In this document: one piece after another, positions 10,981 to 22,316 of the stretch
Layout of the letters: the number at the start of each line of letters is the position of its first letter
Numbering within the stretch: the stretch's first letter is position 1
NCBI GenBank assembly: GCA_021234155.1
Contig: JAJEKV010000027.1
Span: 10,802,716 to 10,866,715, forward strand
Origin: Isoetes taiwanensis
Taxonomy: Eukaryota; Streptophyta; Lycopodiopsida; Isoetales; Isoetaceae
Direction: 5' to 3'
Length of the DNA stretch: 64,000 nucleotides
The notes under the pieces: generated by a model
Told to the model about the DNA's origin: nothing
Databases searched by the model: none
The model's input: only the letters and a program-made list of their open reading frames with translations
Position numbers and translations under genes: made by a program

Positions 10981-13080
10981 TGCGGATCGAAAAATGGGAC
11001 TTGCCCATATATACAGCCTCGTGTTCTTCAATGCCTTGCAAACAAGAACTACACCAACAGTTTTCCTAGCACTCCAGCCAAATCTCCTTCTCAAAGCCAG
11101 ATTGACTGTTCGAGGAGCCTTTAGGGCAACTCTAAACACACACTGGTAGTGCAGGTGGTCTAAATCACTCTAACTCTCTGGTGGCACAACCCCTGCAACA
11201 TATCGTACTGAGAATCATATTTCGGGGATACTGAATGTATGTTTTCTTTAACTTCTTATTCTGCTCTCTGTTTGCATTTGTGATTTGTTTACTCTATTTG
11301 CGTGCATTAGTAGCTCTCTTGTTTCTGGGCAAGAAACAAATGTAGACCTTTCCAACAATCTTGTCCATGTTTCTCACAAATGCCTTTATCTTCAAGTAAT
11401 TTGATATAAACCTTGTGATGCGTAGATTTGAACAACCACCGCAATGCATTAATAGAAAGCTCTCTAAAAAAATATAGATTTTCTATGAAGCATAGCAAGT
11501 GGTTAAATATAACTTCTCACAATCTCTTGGTGCTCGAGGTTTTTAACTTTTCTAGAAGGTATACAAGTTGTAGTGGAGAAACTAGAAATGGGAGCACCAT
11601 CATAAGGAATTCTACACAGGGTAATGTATTCATATTAATCAAACATATGTATAAACAAAAATTTTAATTTAGCATTACTTTGAAGATGTTACACAATTTC
11701 TTTTCTATCTCTTTGCATGCTTCTTTTGTCCTGGAGATCTCGAGCCTGACTCTATTTTACTGTGCAAGCATATGTCATAAAATTTGCTTAAGGAGATGCC
11801 TGCATTAAGTTACTCGGATTTCAAATTTAGTAACACGTCGTTGATCCAAGTATTCAATTTTTCTTTTAAGATTCTGATCTGCAAATCTTCAGAGCAGGTG
11901 AAAGCTTGAAGACAACTAATGGATGAGTAGGTTGGCAACAATGCTACTCATGATGGCAATTTATGGGCACTTGACGATTAATTAGACTAACTAGAAGGTA
12001 TGCCATTCGCATTGCTTTTACTGTTTTGTTGCTTTACTTATCTTGCAGAAACTTGTTATTGATACTTTCATAATTGAGCCTGATATGTCAGAAATGTATG
12101 GGCAATATTGCACATCTGAGACATGCATATATGCTTGCAATAACACACGGGCTCAACTTTCACAAGTCCTAGCAATGTTTTAGTTTTTAGCAAGACTCGA
12201 ATGTGCATTATCTTAGGATAATCTCTGTGAGCATTTTTTATTTCAGGTCTTGTGCTTTACTCGTTAGAGTGAGAAAGTCACAGGAATGTCAAATATATCT
12301 TTTGCATAACCCAGGTGGAAGTTTTGCCATTGTTGTGGAGGAATATTGATAGAAATCAGTCAAGGGTTAAGCAGGTGAACAAAGGTAGTAGTAGCTCTCT
12401 GATACACTTTTCTATACTGTTTTCATAATACAAATGACTTTCATTAATAGGCTGAGTATGTGCATATGTTGAAGGTTATTTGTCTTATATTGCCTGGAAA
12501 ATGTATCTAACTACAATATAAGGATAACTTTAAGCTAGATGTAAAAGCCCGAATAGTAATATTTTGAGGGCAAGAAGGAGAAGGGCAGATGATATCACAA
12601 GGAACAGTCGTTTTGCCGCTGAACACACTGATGCTAACTTGTTATATGGTGCTAGCATAGTGGAACTTCCTATAGTGACTAATGATTTTTAATGTTCTCA
12701 AATTTTGCATTCTTTTAATGAATACATGCTAAGGCGCAATATATTTGTTGCATCATTTTAACCAAAGGAAGTAAATGTTCAGTTCACATTTGTGGCAAGT
12801 AGAAGATCAAGGAGGTGTCTTCTAGAAAATAAGCCTCATAACTTAGATTATAGTACTATTAGAGGAAGATAGCAAGAAGTCGTCTTCTAGGCAATAAGCA
12901 ACATAACTTGGATTATAATACTTTTAGAGAATGTAGCAAAGCTATGAATGACGTGTTTGTCACCACAATAAAATTCTACTCTATTTCCTTTATTAGGACT
13001 CCTAGTTTGATTGATGTTAATGTTAAATTGATGGATCATTTACCTTGTTGAAAGTTGATAATTCGAATATGGTTGTAGCG
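10981..13080. other. non-coding
   Basis: No recognisable gene. A 65-bp tandem duplication lies at 12815-12944. Confidence 0.5.
12815..12944. repeat. 65-bp tandem duplication
   Basis: Two diverged units starting at GTCTTCTAG (12817 and 12882), both containing ATAACTTRGATTATARTACT. Confidence 0.8.
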
Positions 13081-13082
13081 CA

Positions 13083-14320
13083 ATTGTGGGTTTTATAAAT
13101 ATCTGCGGAAGGCCATTCTGGACAATACTAGCCGCTCACACTTCTCTGACACATCCATACGGCTACGAGTTACGGCGGGCTGGAAAGCACTATATGCAAT
13201 GCAAAACAATAGTCATAGAGCGGAGTTGTGTGATTGGACCCATCAGTCACACCTGTTCAAAGTCTTAGTGGAGCCTGTCCTTTTATACGGGGTTGAAGTA
13301 TGGGGCCCAGTAGTATCCCTCGCTACTTGGAATGACTTGGAGCAGGTGCAGAAAGCCTTCTTGGTACGAGCACTAGGGGTGAAGTCCACAGTCCCATATC
13401 AAATTCTACTGCAGGCAGAAAATGAGGATTCTTGCCTCTTCAGAGGGCGGCCCTTGATCGCCACATTGTCTATTTCCGAAGGTGGTCAACATGGGCGATG
13501 CTCGTCTCCCAAAACTAGCTTATATCATGGCAATGGGGCCTAACGCCTCAAGGCATCTTTGGAGGGAAAAGAGAGCTCAATGGATGGCTAGATGGAATGT
13601 GCGGGAGCACGCGTAGATACATGTGCAAACAGAGGCGGTCGCCATAGCTTGAGGCAATATCTTGACGCTTGCTTCATCGCAAGAAGCTTTGGGATGCCAA
13701 ATTTGAACAGTCAAGACAAAGACACTACCGCCACATAAATCCCACATTGGAACGAGGCCCACAATGCTACTGCGCACCCACTTGCCCATGAAAAGACGCA
13801 CTCATTGCCTCCATTCGCCGCGAGGGCACATCATCTTCGAATTGAGACAGCGGATGGATTGGTGAGCCACGTCGGGGCGAGCTCATCAATGCCGCCAAAT
13901 GGGAGTCATTGAGGATGAATCTCATACCCTTCAAAGTTGCCCAACATATGATCAAATCCGGACGCTTATCTTTGAGTTGGTCGGGCTGCCACCGCTACAT
14001 GTGACATTGAGCACGGCATCCGTACGGATGCTAGGATCATACCTTCAAGAGGTCATGGACATGCGAGATCAGCTATGTCCTCGGGCACGCACTTGACATG
14101 TACATACACATTTATTTCATGATGATGTATACTTGTACAGTTTGACAGCATTCTTATTACTGCCACGGTTTTTCCCTCGAAAACCCTTCGGGGCGGGGGT
14201 TTTTTAACCCGGACAGTAATAAGTTTGCTGCGCTCCTTCTGGGTCCCATAGGCCGATTGGTCTCAGTGGACGATAAAAAAACTATTCTATTCTATTCTAT
14301 TCTATTCTTTTGTTTAGAAA
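13083..14320 (+). mobile_element. LINE family-2 3' fragment, copy 1
   Basis: 5'-truncated non-LTR retrotransposon. Broken frames show AELCDWTHQSHLFKVLVEPV, LLYGVEVWGP and LEQVQKAFLVRALGVKS (13199 onward, RT thumb). Later, CRQMGVIEDESHTLQSC is the C-terminal zinc-knuckle region, ending at the stop at 14094. Several frameshifts lie between about 13430 and 13880. The 3' UTR holds a 10-bp stem (14153-14223), then the family signature TGGGTCCCATAGGCCGATTG and GGACRATAAAA, and ends in a pure ATTCT tail (14283-14310). Confidence 0.85.
14153..14223 (+). other. LINE 3' UTR stem-loop
   Basis: CTTATTACTG (14153-14162) pairs perfectly with CAGTAATAAG (14214-14223) around a loop containing CCCTCGAAAACCCTTCGGGG. 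The homologous stem in the minus-strand copy (15414-15474) keeps all ten pairs through compensatory and wobble changes. It is probably an RNA structure recognised by the element's own reverse transcriptase. Confidence 0.7.
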
Positions 14321-15252
14321 GATGTTGCAGCATGGAATGTATTGATATCATAGACCTAGAAAATCACAATATAGGTGAAAATATTTCCAAGCATTATGTT
14401 TCTAAGCGTATGAATAGAAATAAATATCTTCCACCATGTTTAAAGTCGAAAAATGTCAATCTTTGCATAAGAACGTATTTATTTTGAATGAACTTGACTT
14501 TTAAGATTGCCTAGGTGCTTATTGCTTAAGGGCAACGATCAAATAGATATTGGAGACAACTCTTGTTGCATAAATCCTTACAAGCACAAAACTATACCGG
14601 AAATTATGACCATGAAAAAGGTTATCAAATAGGATATAAACATAGATTGCAATTGGACATAAACATGGTTTCCATGGACGTGAAAATTTAACCAATTCAA
14701 TTCTTTTTTGAGTTCTATTTGCTCAAAGCAACAACAACTTGGTTTCAAGAGGTTTATAACACTTTAAAATTCCTTGATGGGACCACCGCCAAATGCTTTG
14801 CATGGTTAATATATGAATTGGTAACGATCTTTTGATCATCAAATAAAGACGGATTGCCAACTTCATTTTTTATTGCTTATTCATATAAGTGAAGCAACAG
14901 ATGAAAATTCATTCTCCCTTATCCCAAGATCCATTGTATACCAAATTATGGGTTGCCTTTTAAAGGTCTAGAATTACATTATGTGCATTTACTTGGATTG
15001 TAATTGTTTATTCTATCCAAAATAGTTGACACATATTATTAGAACATAGCATTACACAAAGTATTAAAACATTTTTTTGGCTCATTATTAAAATAAAATA
15101 TAATCTCAAAATAGCAATTTAATTGTTTAGAAAAAAGAAATACTCCCTCCTCACACCTCCATACCCAAAACTGCCATACCCAAGATCATGGGTTTTCAAC
15201 GTCTCATTGTGAAAGTGGTCATGCATCGTTGTAAAGTTGATGGGGAAGGACT
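14321..15252. other. non-coding, AT-rich
   Basis: No supported gene or repeat apart from simple AT richness. Confidence 0.5.
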
Positions 15253-16011
15253 CATTTCAACTATGTACAGTGGTGGGGGCATGATCCATCTGGTTATGTT
15301 GGTAATTGTCCCATAAGCTACGGCAAGTTGATGGAAAGGAAGGAAGGAAGGTTCTTTTATTGTCCGCGGAGGCCAATCGGCCTATGGGACCCAAATTACA
15401 CGGGTGCAGCAAGCCCGTTGCTACCCGGATTAAAAAACCCCCCCTTAGGAGGGAAAAACCGTCGCAGCAACAAGCCTGCTGGCAGCTGTACAAATATACA
15501 TATACACATGAATTCTCGGCACCTCAGGTAGGCGCCCCGGGGCAGAGGTGAGTCCGCAGATCCAAAACCTCCTGGAGGTAGGAGCCAAGGGATCGGACTG
15601 ACGGCGTACTGAGTAGCTCGTGCAGGGGCAGACCAGGTTGCACCAAGAGAATGTAGTGAGCCCGAATCTGACTATAGGCTGGACAGCTCTGGAAGGCATG
15701 GCTTTCATCCTCAACAACCCCCAGCGGGCAACACTTTCAAAGCCTGTCCTGGCGCGGCTCTCCAACCCACCGACCCATCTCAACCCGAAGATGGTGGGCC
15801 CCTGTTCGAATGGACGCGATGATCCTGCGCTTCTTCATGGGCAACTAAGAACGCAGGTAGAGCTGTGGGCCTCGAACCAGGGTGGGGTCTATGTGCTGTT
15901 TGTAGTGTGCCATCTTTACCTGTTCCAGAGCATGGTGCCCATTTCAACCATGTACAGTAGTGGGGGCATGATCCATCTGGTTATGTTGTTAATTGTCCCA
16001 TAAGCTACGGC
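15253..16011 (-). mobile_element. LINE family-2 fragment with 72-bp target duplication
   Basis: The insert at 15325-15939 is the antisense homologue of 13700-14310. Read on the minus strand it encodes GVVEDESHAFQSCPAYSQIR and LLSTPSVRSLGSYLQEVLDL, matching copy 1. The same 3' stem-loop and TGGGTCCCATAGGCCGATTG signature follow, ending in ACAATAAAAGAACC(TTCC)n. It is bounded by direct repeats at 15253-15324 and 15940-16011 (72 bp, 3 mismatches), starting CATTTCAAC and ending ATAAGCTACGGC. These are best read as an unusually long target-site duplication. Confidence 0.85.
15414..15474 (-). other. LINE 3' UTR stem-loop, second copy
   Basis: On the minus strand CTTGTTGCTG (15474-15465) pairs with TAGCAACGGG (15423-15414). 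Against copy 1, two A-T pairs became G-C, two T-A became T-G and one G-C became G-T, so every pair is preserved. Confidence 0.7.
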
Positions 16012-16261
16012 TTAACGTAAAATGCCATCCATCCACCCTCAATGAATACTTACATTGAATCTTCCCTAGAATTTTTCACTAGCGCCTTATCTCTTCTTTG
16101 GTCTTTGTCTTACACCCCCAACATGCTCATAGAAAGCTCTAAAAGAGACATGTATGCTTTGATTCCACCACATATATTCATGTCATGGAAGATACCATGG
16201 TATCTTCCACATTGCTAGAAACTGGCAAGCCTATCCACGTGTGAAAGTTCGACATGGTGTA
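16012..16261. other. short unique spacer
   Basis: No gene. AAGCCTATCCACGTGT near 16228 recurs at 18056, hinting at a shared repeat. Confidence 0.4.
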
Positions 16262-17432
16262 GATAACGCCCTGGCCTGAGGGTGTTACGAAAAAAAAAAA
16301 ATTGAGGGCCATCAAAATGGCGAGGGTGTGTGCGCAGTGCACGCCCGAGCCATTTTGATGGCCCGGATTTTTTTTTTTGAAGTAACACCCGAGGGCCAGG
16401 GCGTTATCGCCTTTAACACACTGCCCTGAGAGTTTTGGGCCATCCGATCACCATCAAAATCGATCAAAATCGTCCATTCGATAACATCCGAGTAACATCC
16501 TAGGATGTTATGAAGTAGCAATGTGTTATGGCTCATAACACCATTGGCCAAGATTGATTTCAACCGTTGGATCACTATAAACTTGAGGGCAGTGTGTTAA
16601 GGATACTCAAGACGTCGTAAGATCTTCATCTAAAGCAAAAAATGGTTAAGAAAAATAAAAAAGTCGTGCCTGTTGGTAATGTAACGTATCCCCAAATGCT
16701 TGTTTTTGCTGAGAAAATTAGCTTGTTGTCTGGCCTTAAAAACCAGCCCCACAACACAGTTTTTTTCCTTCGATCGATCTATTCCGGCAATAGATCATCG
16801 TGCAGATCGACTCAAGACCACCATCGATCGCAAAGGCATGCCCTATTGGAGCTCGTGAATGGTCCTAGAAACTTTATAGATTTGCCCTCTTTCGTAGAAT
16901 GCTATGCGTTCTTTTTTCTGGAGTGATTTTTCGTATATCCGGCTCCCAGATCTGATCTATCTGATAATTCTTGCAAGGAATCATATGGGAAGCTTCGAGA
17001 AACATGAGCTGGCACCACAACTTCTGAATCGATTGCCTCTGTGGTAAGCATTTCGATCGAGCTCATTTGCAAAGCTATTCAACTTGGGTTTATAGAACCT
17101 TAACACACTGCCCCTCAAGTTTATAGTGATCCAATGATTCAGATCAATCTTGATCAGTGTGTTACTGGAGCTATAACACACTGCTACTCCATAACACCCT
17201 AGGATGTTACGAAATGGACGGATCCAGATCAATTTTGATAATGATCGGATGGCCCAAAACTCTCGGGGCCGTGTGTTAAGAAGGCGATATAGCATACGGC
17301 CTCTGGTGTTACTTCAAAAAAAAAAATTGGGCCATCAAAATGGCTTCCAGCGTCCACGCTGGCGCACACCCTCGCCATTTTGATGGCCCTCAAATTTTTT
17401 TTTCAGTAACACCCTCGGCCCAAGGCGTTATC
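16262..17432. mobile_element. foldback DNA element with ~350-bp inverted arms
   Basis: Terminal sequences GATAACGCC (16262) and GGCGTTATC (17424-17432) are inverted, flanked by TA on both sides (16260-16261, 17433-17434). The arms, about 16262-16612 and 17083-17432, are inverted copies sharing GAGAGTTTTGGGCCATCCGATC, TAACATCCTAGG and CACTATAAACTTGAGG words. Each arm also carries its own internal hairpin, GGGCCATCAAAATGGC / GCCATTTTGATGGCCC. The central 470 bp has a 94-codon frame (16642-16926) with no recognised family. It looks like a non-autonomous TA-targeting foldback transposon. Confidence 0.75.
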
Positions 17433-17442
17433 TACTCCTTCA

Positions 17443-17914
17443 ATAACAGGGCTGAGATTCGTCGGTTTTTTGGTGCAACTTCAGCAGCCACTTTGATGCT
17501 TCAAATTAGTTCAGGCTTACGAATGGATAACCAAAGAAAATATGTAAAAAGTGCACTACAATTTTATGTAAAAATGTAAAGGAAAATATGTAGAAGTTAC
17601 ACCACAATTATATGTAAAAAGAGGCCCTGGCTTCTTTGATCTATATTCCTGAGCAACATTTCTTATGAGAATGTTAGGATGTGAACCTCAAACAAACATA
17701 AGAAATGCAAGTAATATCCAGGAATTTTGACCTCATCTGGTTTAAACAATGCAATGCACCATCTTTCCCATCTCATTGGTATCAATATAGGTAACACACA
17801 CCAAATTTTCTCAAGATTCCATCATTAACGTTCACTTATTCAACACCCAATAGTAGATGACTATCCTTAAGTCCCCCAAATTTATTAGTTTTGTTAATTT
17901 ATGCCCGACAAAAG
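17443..17914. other. probable Helitron body, no gene
   Basis: No coding signal. It probably belongs to the Helitron ending at 17942; the 5' TC end was not located. Confidence 0.3.
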
Positions 17915-17942
17915 GCCCAGCAACGCTGGGCACTTTTTCTAA
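17915..17942 (+). mobile_element. Helitron 3' terminus
   Basis: Hairpin GCCCAGC-aac-GCTGGGC (17915-17931) is followed 7 nt later by the terminal CTAA (17939-17942), and the next base is T. Helitron 3' ends have a short GC hairpin about ten bases before CTRR and insert between A and T. Confidence 0.7.
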
Positions 17943-18700
17943 TGATAATACTAAAACCAAAATAAGAGGATTGTGCGCATTTTGGGCCATTGATTTTGTT
18001 ACTTTTGTTTTTAATGCAACATCCCTACCTTGATTGACACATTATCTGAAAGCCTAGCCTATCCACGTGTCCCGAAATTTGGCATGGATTTATCCCAACC
18101 CATCAGATCTTGATCTACGAAAATGGACAACTCGAAAAATTAGAAAAATGAAACATCGCCATAATCGCAAGCTAAAGGAAACAACATTGATTTTGGATTT
18201 TCTCTTCCAACCTCGTCGTCTTCTACATTTATGGCTTCTCCATAATGTCTTCTCTATGTTTATGGAATATAGCAAAATAACAGGGGGTTCTAGGGGGATT
18301 TGATATGGATGTAAAAATAACAATTCCTGAAAGCATAGACCATATATCCCTCAAACAATCGAATAAGTTGTTATAAAAAAAAAACATAGATTCGAGATAG
18401 AAATAATCGCATCGGCTCACTGGGTATATTGGTTAAAGTAATCTTAGTTAGGACATTGAACTGTTTTGGTAGAGGTTCCAGCTCTCGTATTTCATATTCT
18501 AAAATCTTAGGCAAAGTCGTATAGAGCGGATATTTCCTCAAAACCTTAGGCGAAATCGTATTTCATATTTCAAAATCATAGGCGCCTCGAATCATAAATG
18601 ACAATAAACGAAAAGAGAGGTGCCTAGGGGCCCCAACATACGATCTGGATCGTAGGATCGACGAATCCGACAACTGTGGTAGTCCAGGGTGCACCTCGTT
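17943..18700. repeat. cluster of small dispersed repeat pieces
   Basis: 18283-18385 (GGGGGATTTGATATGGATG, ACCATATATCCCTCAAACAATC) matches 42195-42290. The minus strand of 18600-18695 (GGTGCACCCTGGACTAC, CGTATGTTGGGGCC) matches 42100-42175. The two halves that are contiguous at 42.1 kb are separated and inverted here. Confidence 0.5.
18415..18497 (+). repeat. tRNA-like / SINE-head-like sequence
   Basis: GCTCACTGGGTATATTGGTTAA resembles a tRNA D-arm/A box. AGAG-GTTCCAG-CTCT forms a T-arm-like stem with a 7-nt loop, a degenerate B box. There is no clean acceptor stem or anticodon arm, so it is at best a decayed tRNA-derived SINE head. Confidence 0.25.
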
Positions 18701-20476
18701 TCGTGTCTCTGAAATGTAAAATCTTTTACGTTAAACCAGATTTTTTTTGCCCCATTTGCTCGCGCATCCTTCCAAACATGCAGCGGTATTCCAGTTTTTG
18801 AGCCAGGCAAAACATTCCATTTCTTCAGTTTTTGGAGTGGACAGTTTCTAACCCAAGGTTGTGATCACTTTTACCTAAGAAAAATTCCCCCCTTTTCGTT
18901 TTGATGCTCTTCCCTGCTGCTGTTTCTGTAGGAACAAAGAAATTTTGACCAAAAAATACAAAGACAATATGCATATGCATATTCTATTAATTGCTAAAAA
19001 TATTAGTATTCATGATTTTAATCAGCCTTCAATATAAAGATGCCTAGTTTGTATATTTCTTTAACTAATAATTTGTCTAGTAATTTTTTTTTTCATTAAT
19101 CTAACTTAATCAAATGCAAAACTACAACTAAGCCTAAAACTGCCCAAGCCTCCTGTTGCACCTTTCTAGTACTTTTTTTTATTTTATTTTATTTTTTCCC
19201 CATGCAAAGAACAACTGGCACTTAATTCACTAATTAAGTGAAACTTAATTAATTTAGTTAATTTAATTTTTTTCCCCAGAAACTTTCATTATGACCTACA
19301 GTTCCCTAACTAATCCCTCAAGCCCTGTTATGAGATGAAATTGGACGCCTGCTTACTTAGCCATAATCCCTCAAGCCCTGCTGTCGGACGAAATTGGATG
19401 CCTGCTTGATTAGCCATTCTTGGCATTGGGATTCCTTAACAATCTGAACTACATGTCCCTTTTCTTGCCGAATTTTTTCATCTCCTTTTAGCTAAAGAGG
19501 AGGCAATTGCTCTGAAGTTTGTTTTTGGATGGGCTGATTATGATCTCCTGTTCCTGGGAGATGAGCAGCAAAAATACAACATCGTGATTGCCTTCTCTAG
19601 ACACGAATCCTTTACACTAGATTATCTGAAGTGCTGGAAGCACTTGCTACTGGCCAAGTGGTCGATTTGCTCATAACCGACCCTCTGGCTGAAGATGAAA
19701 TCTCCTGGGTCAGGTCAGTTGGGCTTTAGATCAGCCTGATCGTCTAATGAACAGACCATGAAGCAAAAAGCTTCACCTTTTAGGTTTTTTCCATCTAATC
19801 GTGTGGTGTCACATCATCCACAATTATGCCAATTGTTCACACAAGAAAACTGTTATTTTTTATTATTTTTTTTCCCCAACAAAATAATTTATAAATAGCA
19901 CTTGCCAATGTAAATCTCATAATATGTTAACTAACAACTTTAACACTAGAGTTGTCTCGGGGATCATTTCGGGTCCATGGACCAGAAATGGTCCACCCCC
20001 CTGCCACTTAAACCCATATATCTCACAAGAGAAATTTCAATTTTAAAATCTACCATCGGTTTTTGAGTCTTCACTTGATTCTTAATGATTTATGAGAATT
20101 TCATGACAACTAGATTCACTTTTATGGTGGTATGATTGTTCAAATTTTAGAGAATTTGGCTAGAACTGCATTCTTTAATTTTCTAACACAAAAATGTCTA
20201 AACATTCCTAAATATTAAAGGAATGGATATATTGTGACAAAGCATATCGATTTGCACGTTTCCATATTTGGCCGCTATCATTTGATATCAATTAAAGTTG
20301 CCAAAGCCACCAAATTTCTTGCTTTTGTTCATACTTAAGACCATACGCTTAGGTCCCATGTTGAAAACATAGCTATGAATGTTACGGTATTTGAACAAAA
20401 TGCAGTTATTTAAATAAAATACTGTAAAGTTGTTTCCAGATTCCTGCAAGGACTTCATGTAGACATAAAAAGTACA
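18700..20476. other. non-coding, AT-rich
   Basis: No supported gene. It contains the 53-bp tandem duplication at 19312-19417. Confidence 0.5.
19312..19417. repeat. 53-bp tandem duplication
   Basis: Units beginning AATCCCTCAAGCCCTG at 19312 and 19365, both ending in TTAGCCAT. Confidence 0.85.
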
Positions 20477-21870
20477 ATGTCTAGAGTATCATACGTAGAT
20501 CTTGAAGAGGTTGTAAGAATTGCCAAGCATCGAGAAGCAGATTTGGCAGAAAAAGCAGCACTAGATGCTCAACAGAAGAGGCAAGCCCAGTCTTTGTGGC
20601 AAACGGGGAATTCCTCGAGGGGAGGGGGGTATTCTAACAGAGATGGAGCTGCTGCACACTCTATGGATGTGCAGGCTAGTAATAGCCAAGGGGCACAAAC
20701 TAAATCCTTTCGAATATCGATGGAGGAAAGGGACATGTGCATTAATGAGAGGTGTAGTTTTAGGTGCCATGAGCCTGGACATTGGGTGCGAGATTGTCCT
20801 AATACCAGGACATATGGTGAGTATACTATCTCTACAAGATCTGAAAATAAAAGAGGAAGAAGGTAGAATCAGCGTCCAAGGCAATTTAAAGACAATGCAC
20901 CTAGACATGGCCAAGGAAGAAGTGGCCCATGGCGTGGAAACAGAGGAGGCCGTGGTAGAGGTTACGAAAGGGAAGATAGCAGGTTTGTGACAGCAATAAG
21001 AGATCAGAAAAGAGGAGAGGCATGGGCTGCCACAATCCAAGATCCACCTATAGAAACTATGCATATGTACGTTGTTGCAGTGGAGCAGGGCAATGTTGAT
21101 GGCCAAGTTGCTGTCGTTCACGTTTCATGTATTATTGATGGATGTTCAGTTGTTTTTTCTTATTGAATATGGTAGTACCCATAGTTTTATTTCATCAAAT
21201 TTGGTTGCTAAGTAAAAATTGCATGTGATTGAACAGTCTGTCGGGTATACTAGCAGATAGCAAGGTCAAGCCATCTTATGCCATGGTCGAGAGCATTGAG
21301 TTTAAGGTGGGTGATAAGATATCCCATGCTGATTTCAAAGTCATTGGTGGAAATATGATGCCATCTTGGAAATGTCCTAGTTGAGCCAGTCGGGTGCTCG
21401 GATTGACTGTGCTAGACAACTAGTCAATTGTTCTAGTCCAGATGGAAGTGAACATGTGTTGGAAGGGCTAGTTCCATCATACACTATAATTTGATTGACA
21501 TGGAAGGGATGTAAGAAGCAAATTAGAAGAGGTTGCTCAAGAATGGGATGTGCAGTATTATGGGATGGTTTGCAAGTGCAACAAGTTTTGGATGAGTTTC
21601 GAGATGGTTTGCCCGAGGAATTGACGGAATTACCTCTACATAGGTTGGTAGATCATGAGATCAAGCTCATTCCAGGAGCGGAACCTACATCCAGTCCAGA
21701 AAATGTATGGAAAAATGTCTAAATATTCCTTTGCACAGTGTTGGGTCATGTGATTTTTGAGAATGGAATTGAACTTGATCCCACCAAGATTGAAGCTGTG
21801 AAAGATTGGTCAGTGTCATAGACTGTGAAGGAGGCAATAACCTTTTTGGGACTTGCAAGATTTCCGCTTC
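20477..21870 (+). mobile_element. Ty3/gypsy fragment: gag zinc knuckle, protease, RT end
   Basis: A decayed LTR retrotransposon. The 20477-20866 frame ends in a gag nucleocapsid-like region, CSFRCHEPGHWVRDC, with one residue too many for the standard CX2CX4HX4C. At about 21160-21200 IEYGSTHSFISSNLV matches the retropepsin active site, with the catalytic Asp replaced by Tyr. At 21740-21870 VLGHVIFENGIELDPTKIEAV and TFLGLARF match the RT thumb, interrupted by a stop. Most of the RT palm is missing. No LTRs were identified. Confidence 0.75.
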
Positions 21871-22316
21871 TCTTACATCTATGTTAAATCTCAGCTTACT
21901 ATAATATATTGCAGAAGATAAAGTCCTTAACCCTTCAATTCTAACAAAGTTATTTTAGCAAAATACAATTGGCTTCGTAATTTGATTACATGCAGATCAA
22001 CCTAAAACATCCTAGCATCCCTGTGTAAACTGTAAAACCCCCACTTGGATTTCTTTTCCTTCGTGGTTGCTTGATCAATCTCCAAATCTCCTTCACCATA
22101 ATCTCCTCTTCACGAATTATGTTCTCCAAAACCTCAAATCCTTCACAATCTAGCATTTATAGACCTTCTGTATAAACATCAAGTACGTACTACATATGTA
22201 TTTTTCAGCTTCAGTATTAGTTTAATGGTCACTCTTAATCATAACTAAATTGTATTCAAATTCTTACCTCAAACTGTTTACTAACTCATTAGGCTCGTTA
22301 CATCCCCTTCAAAATT

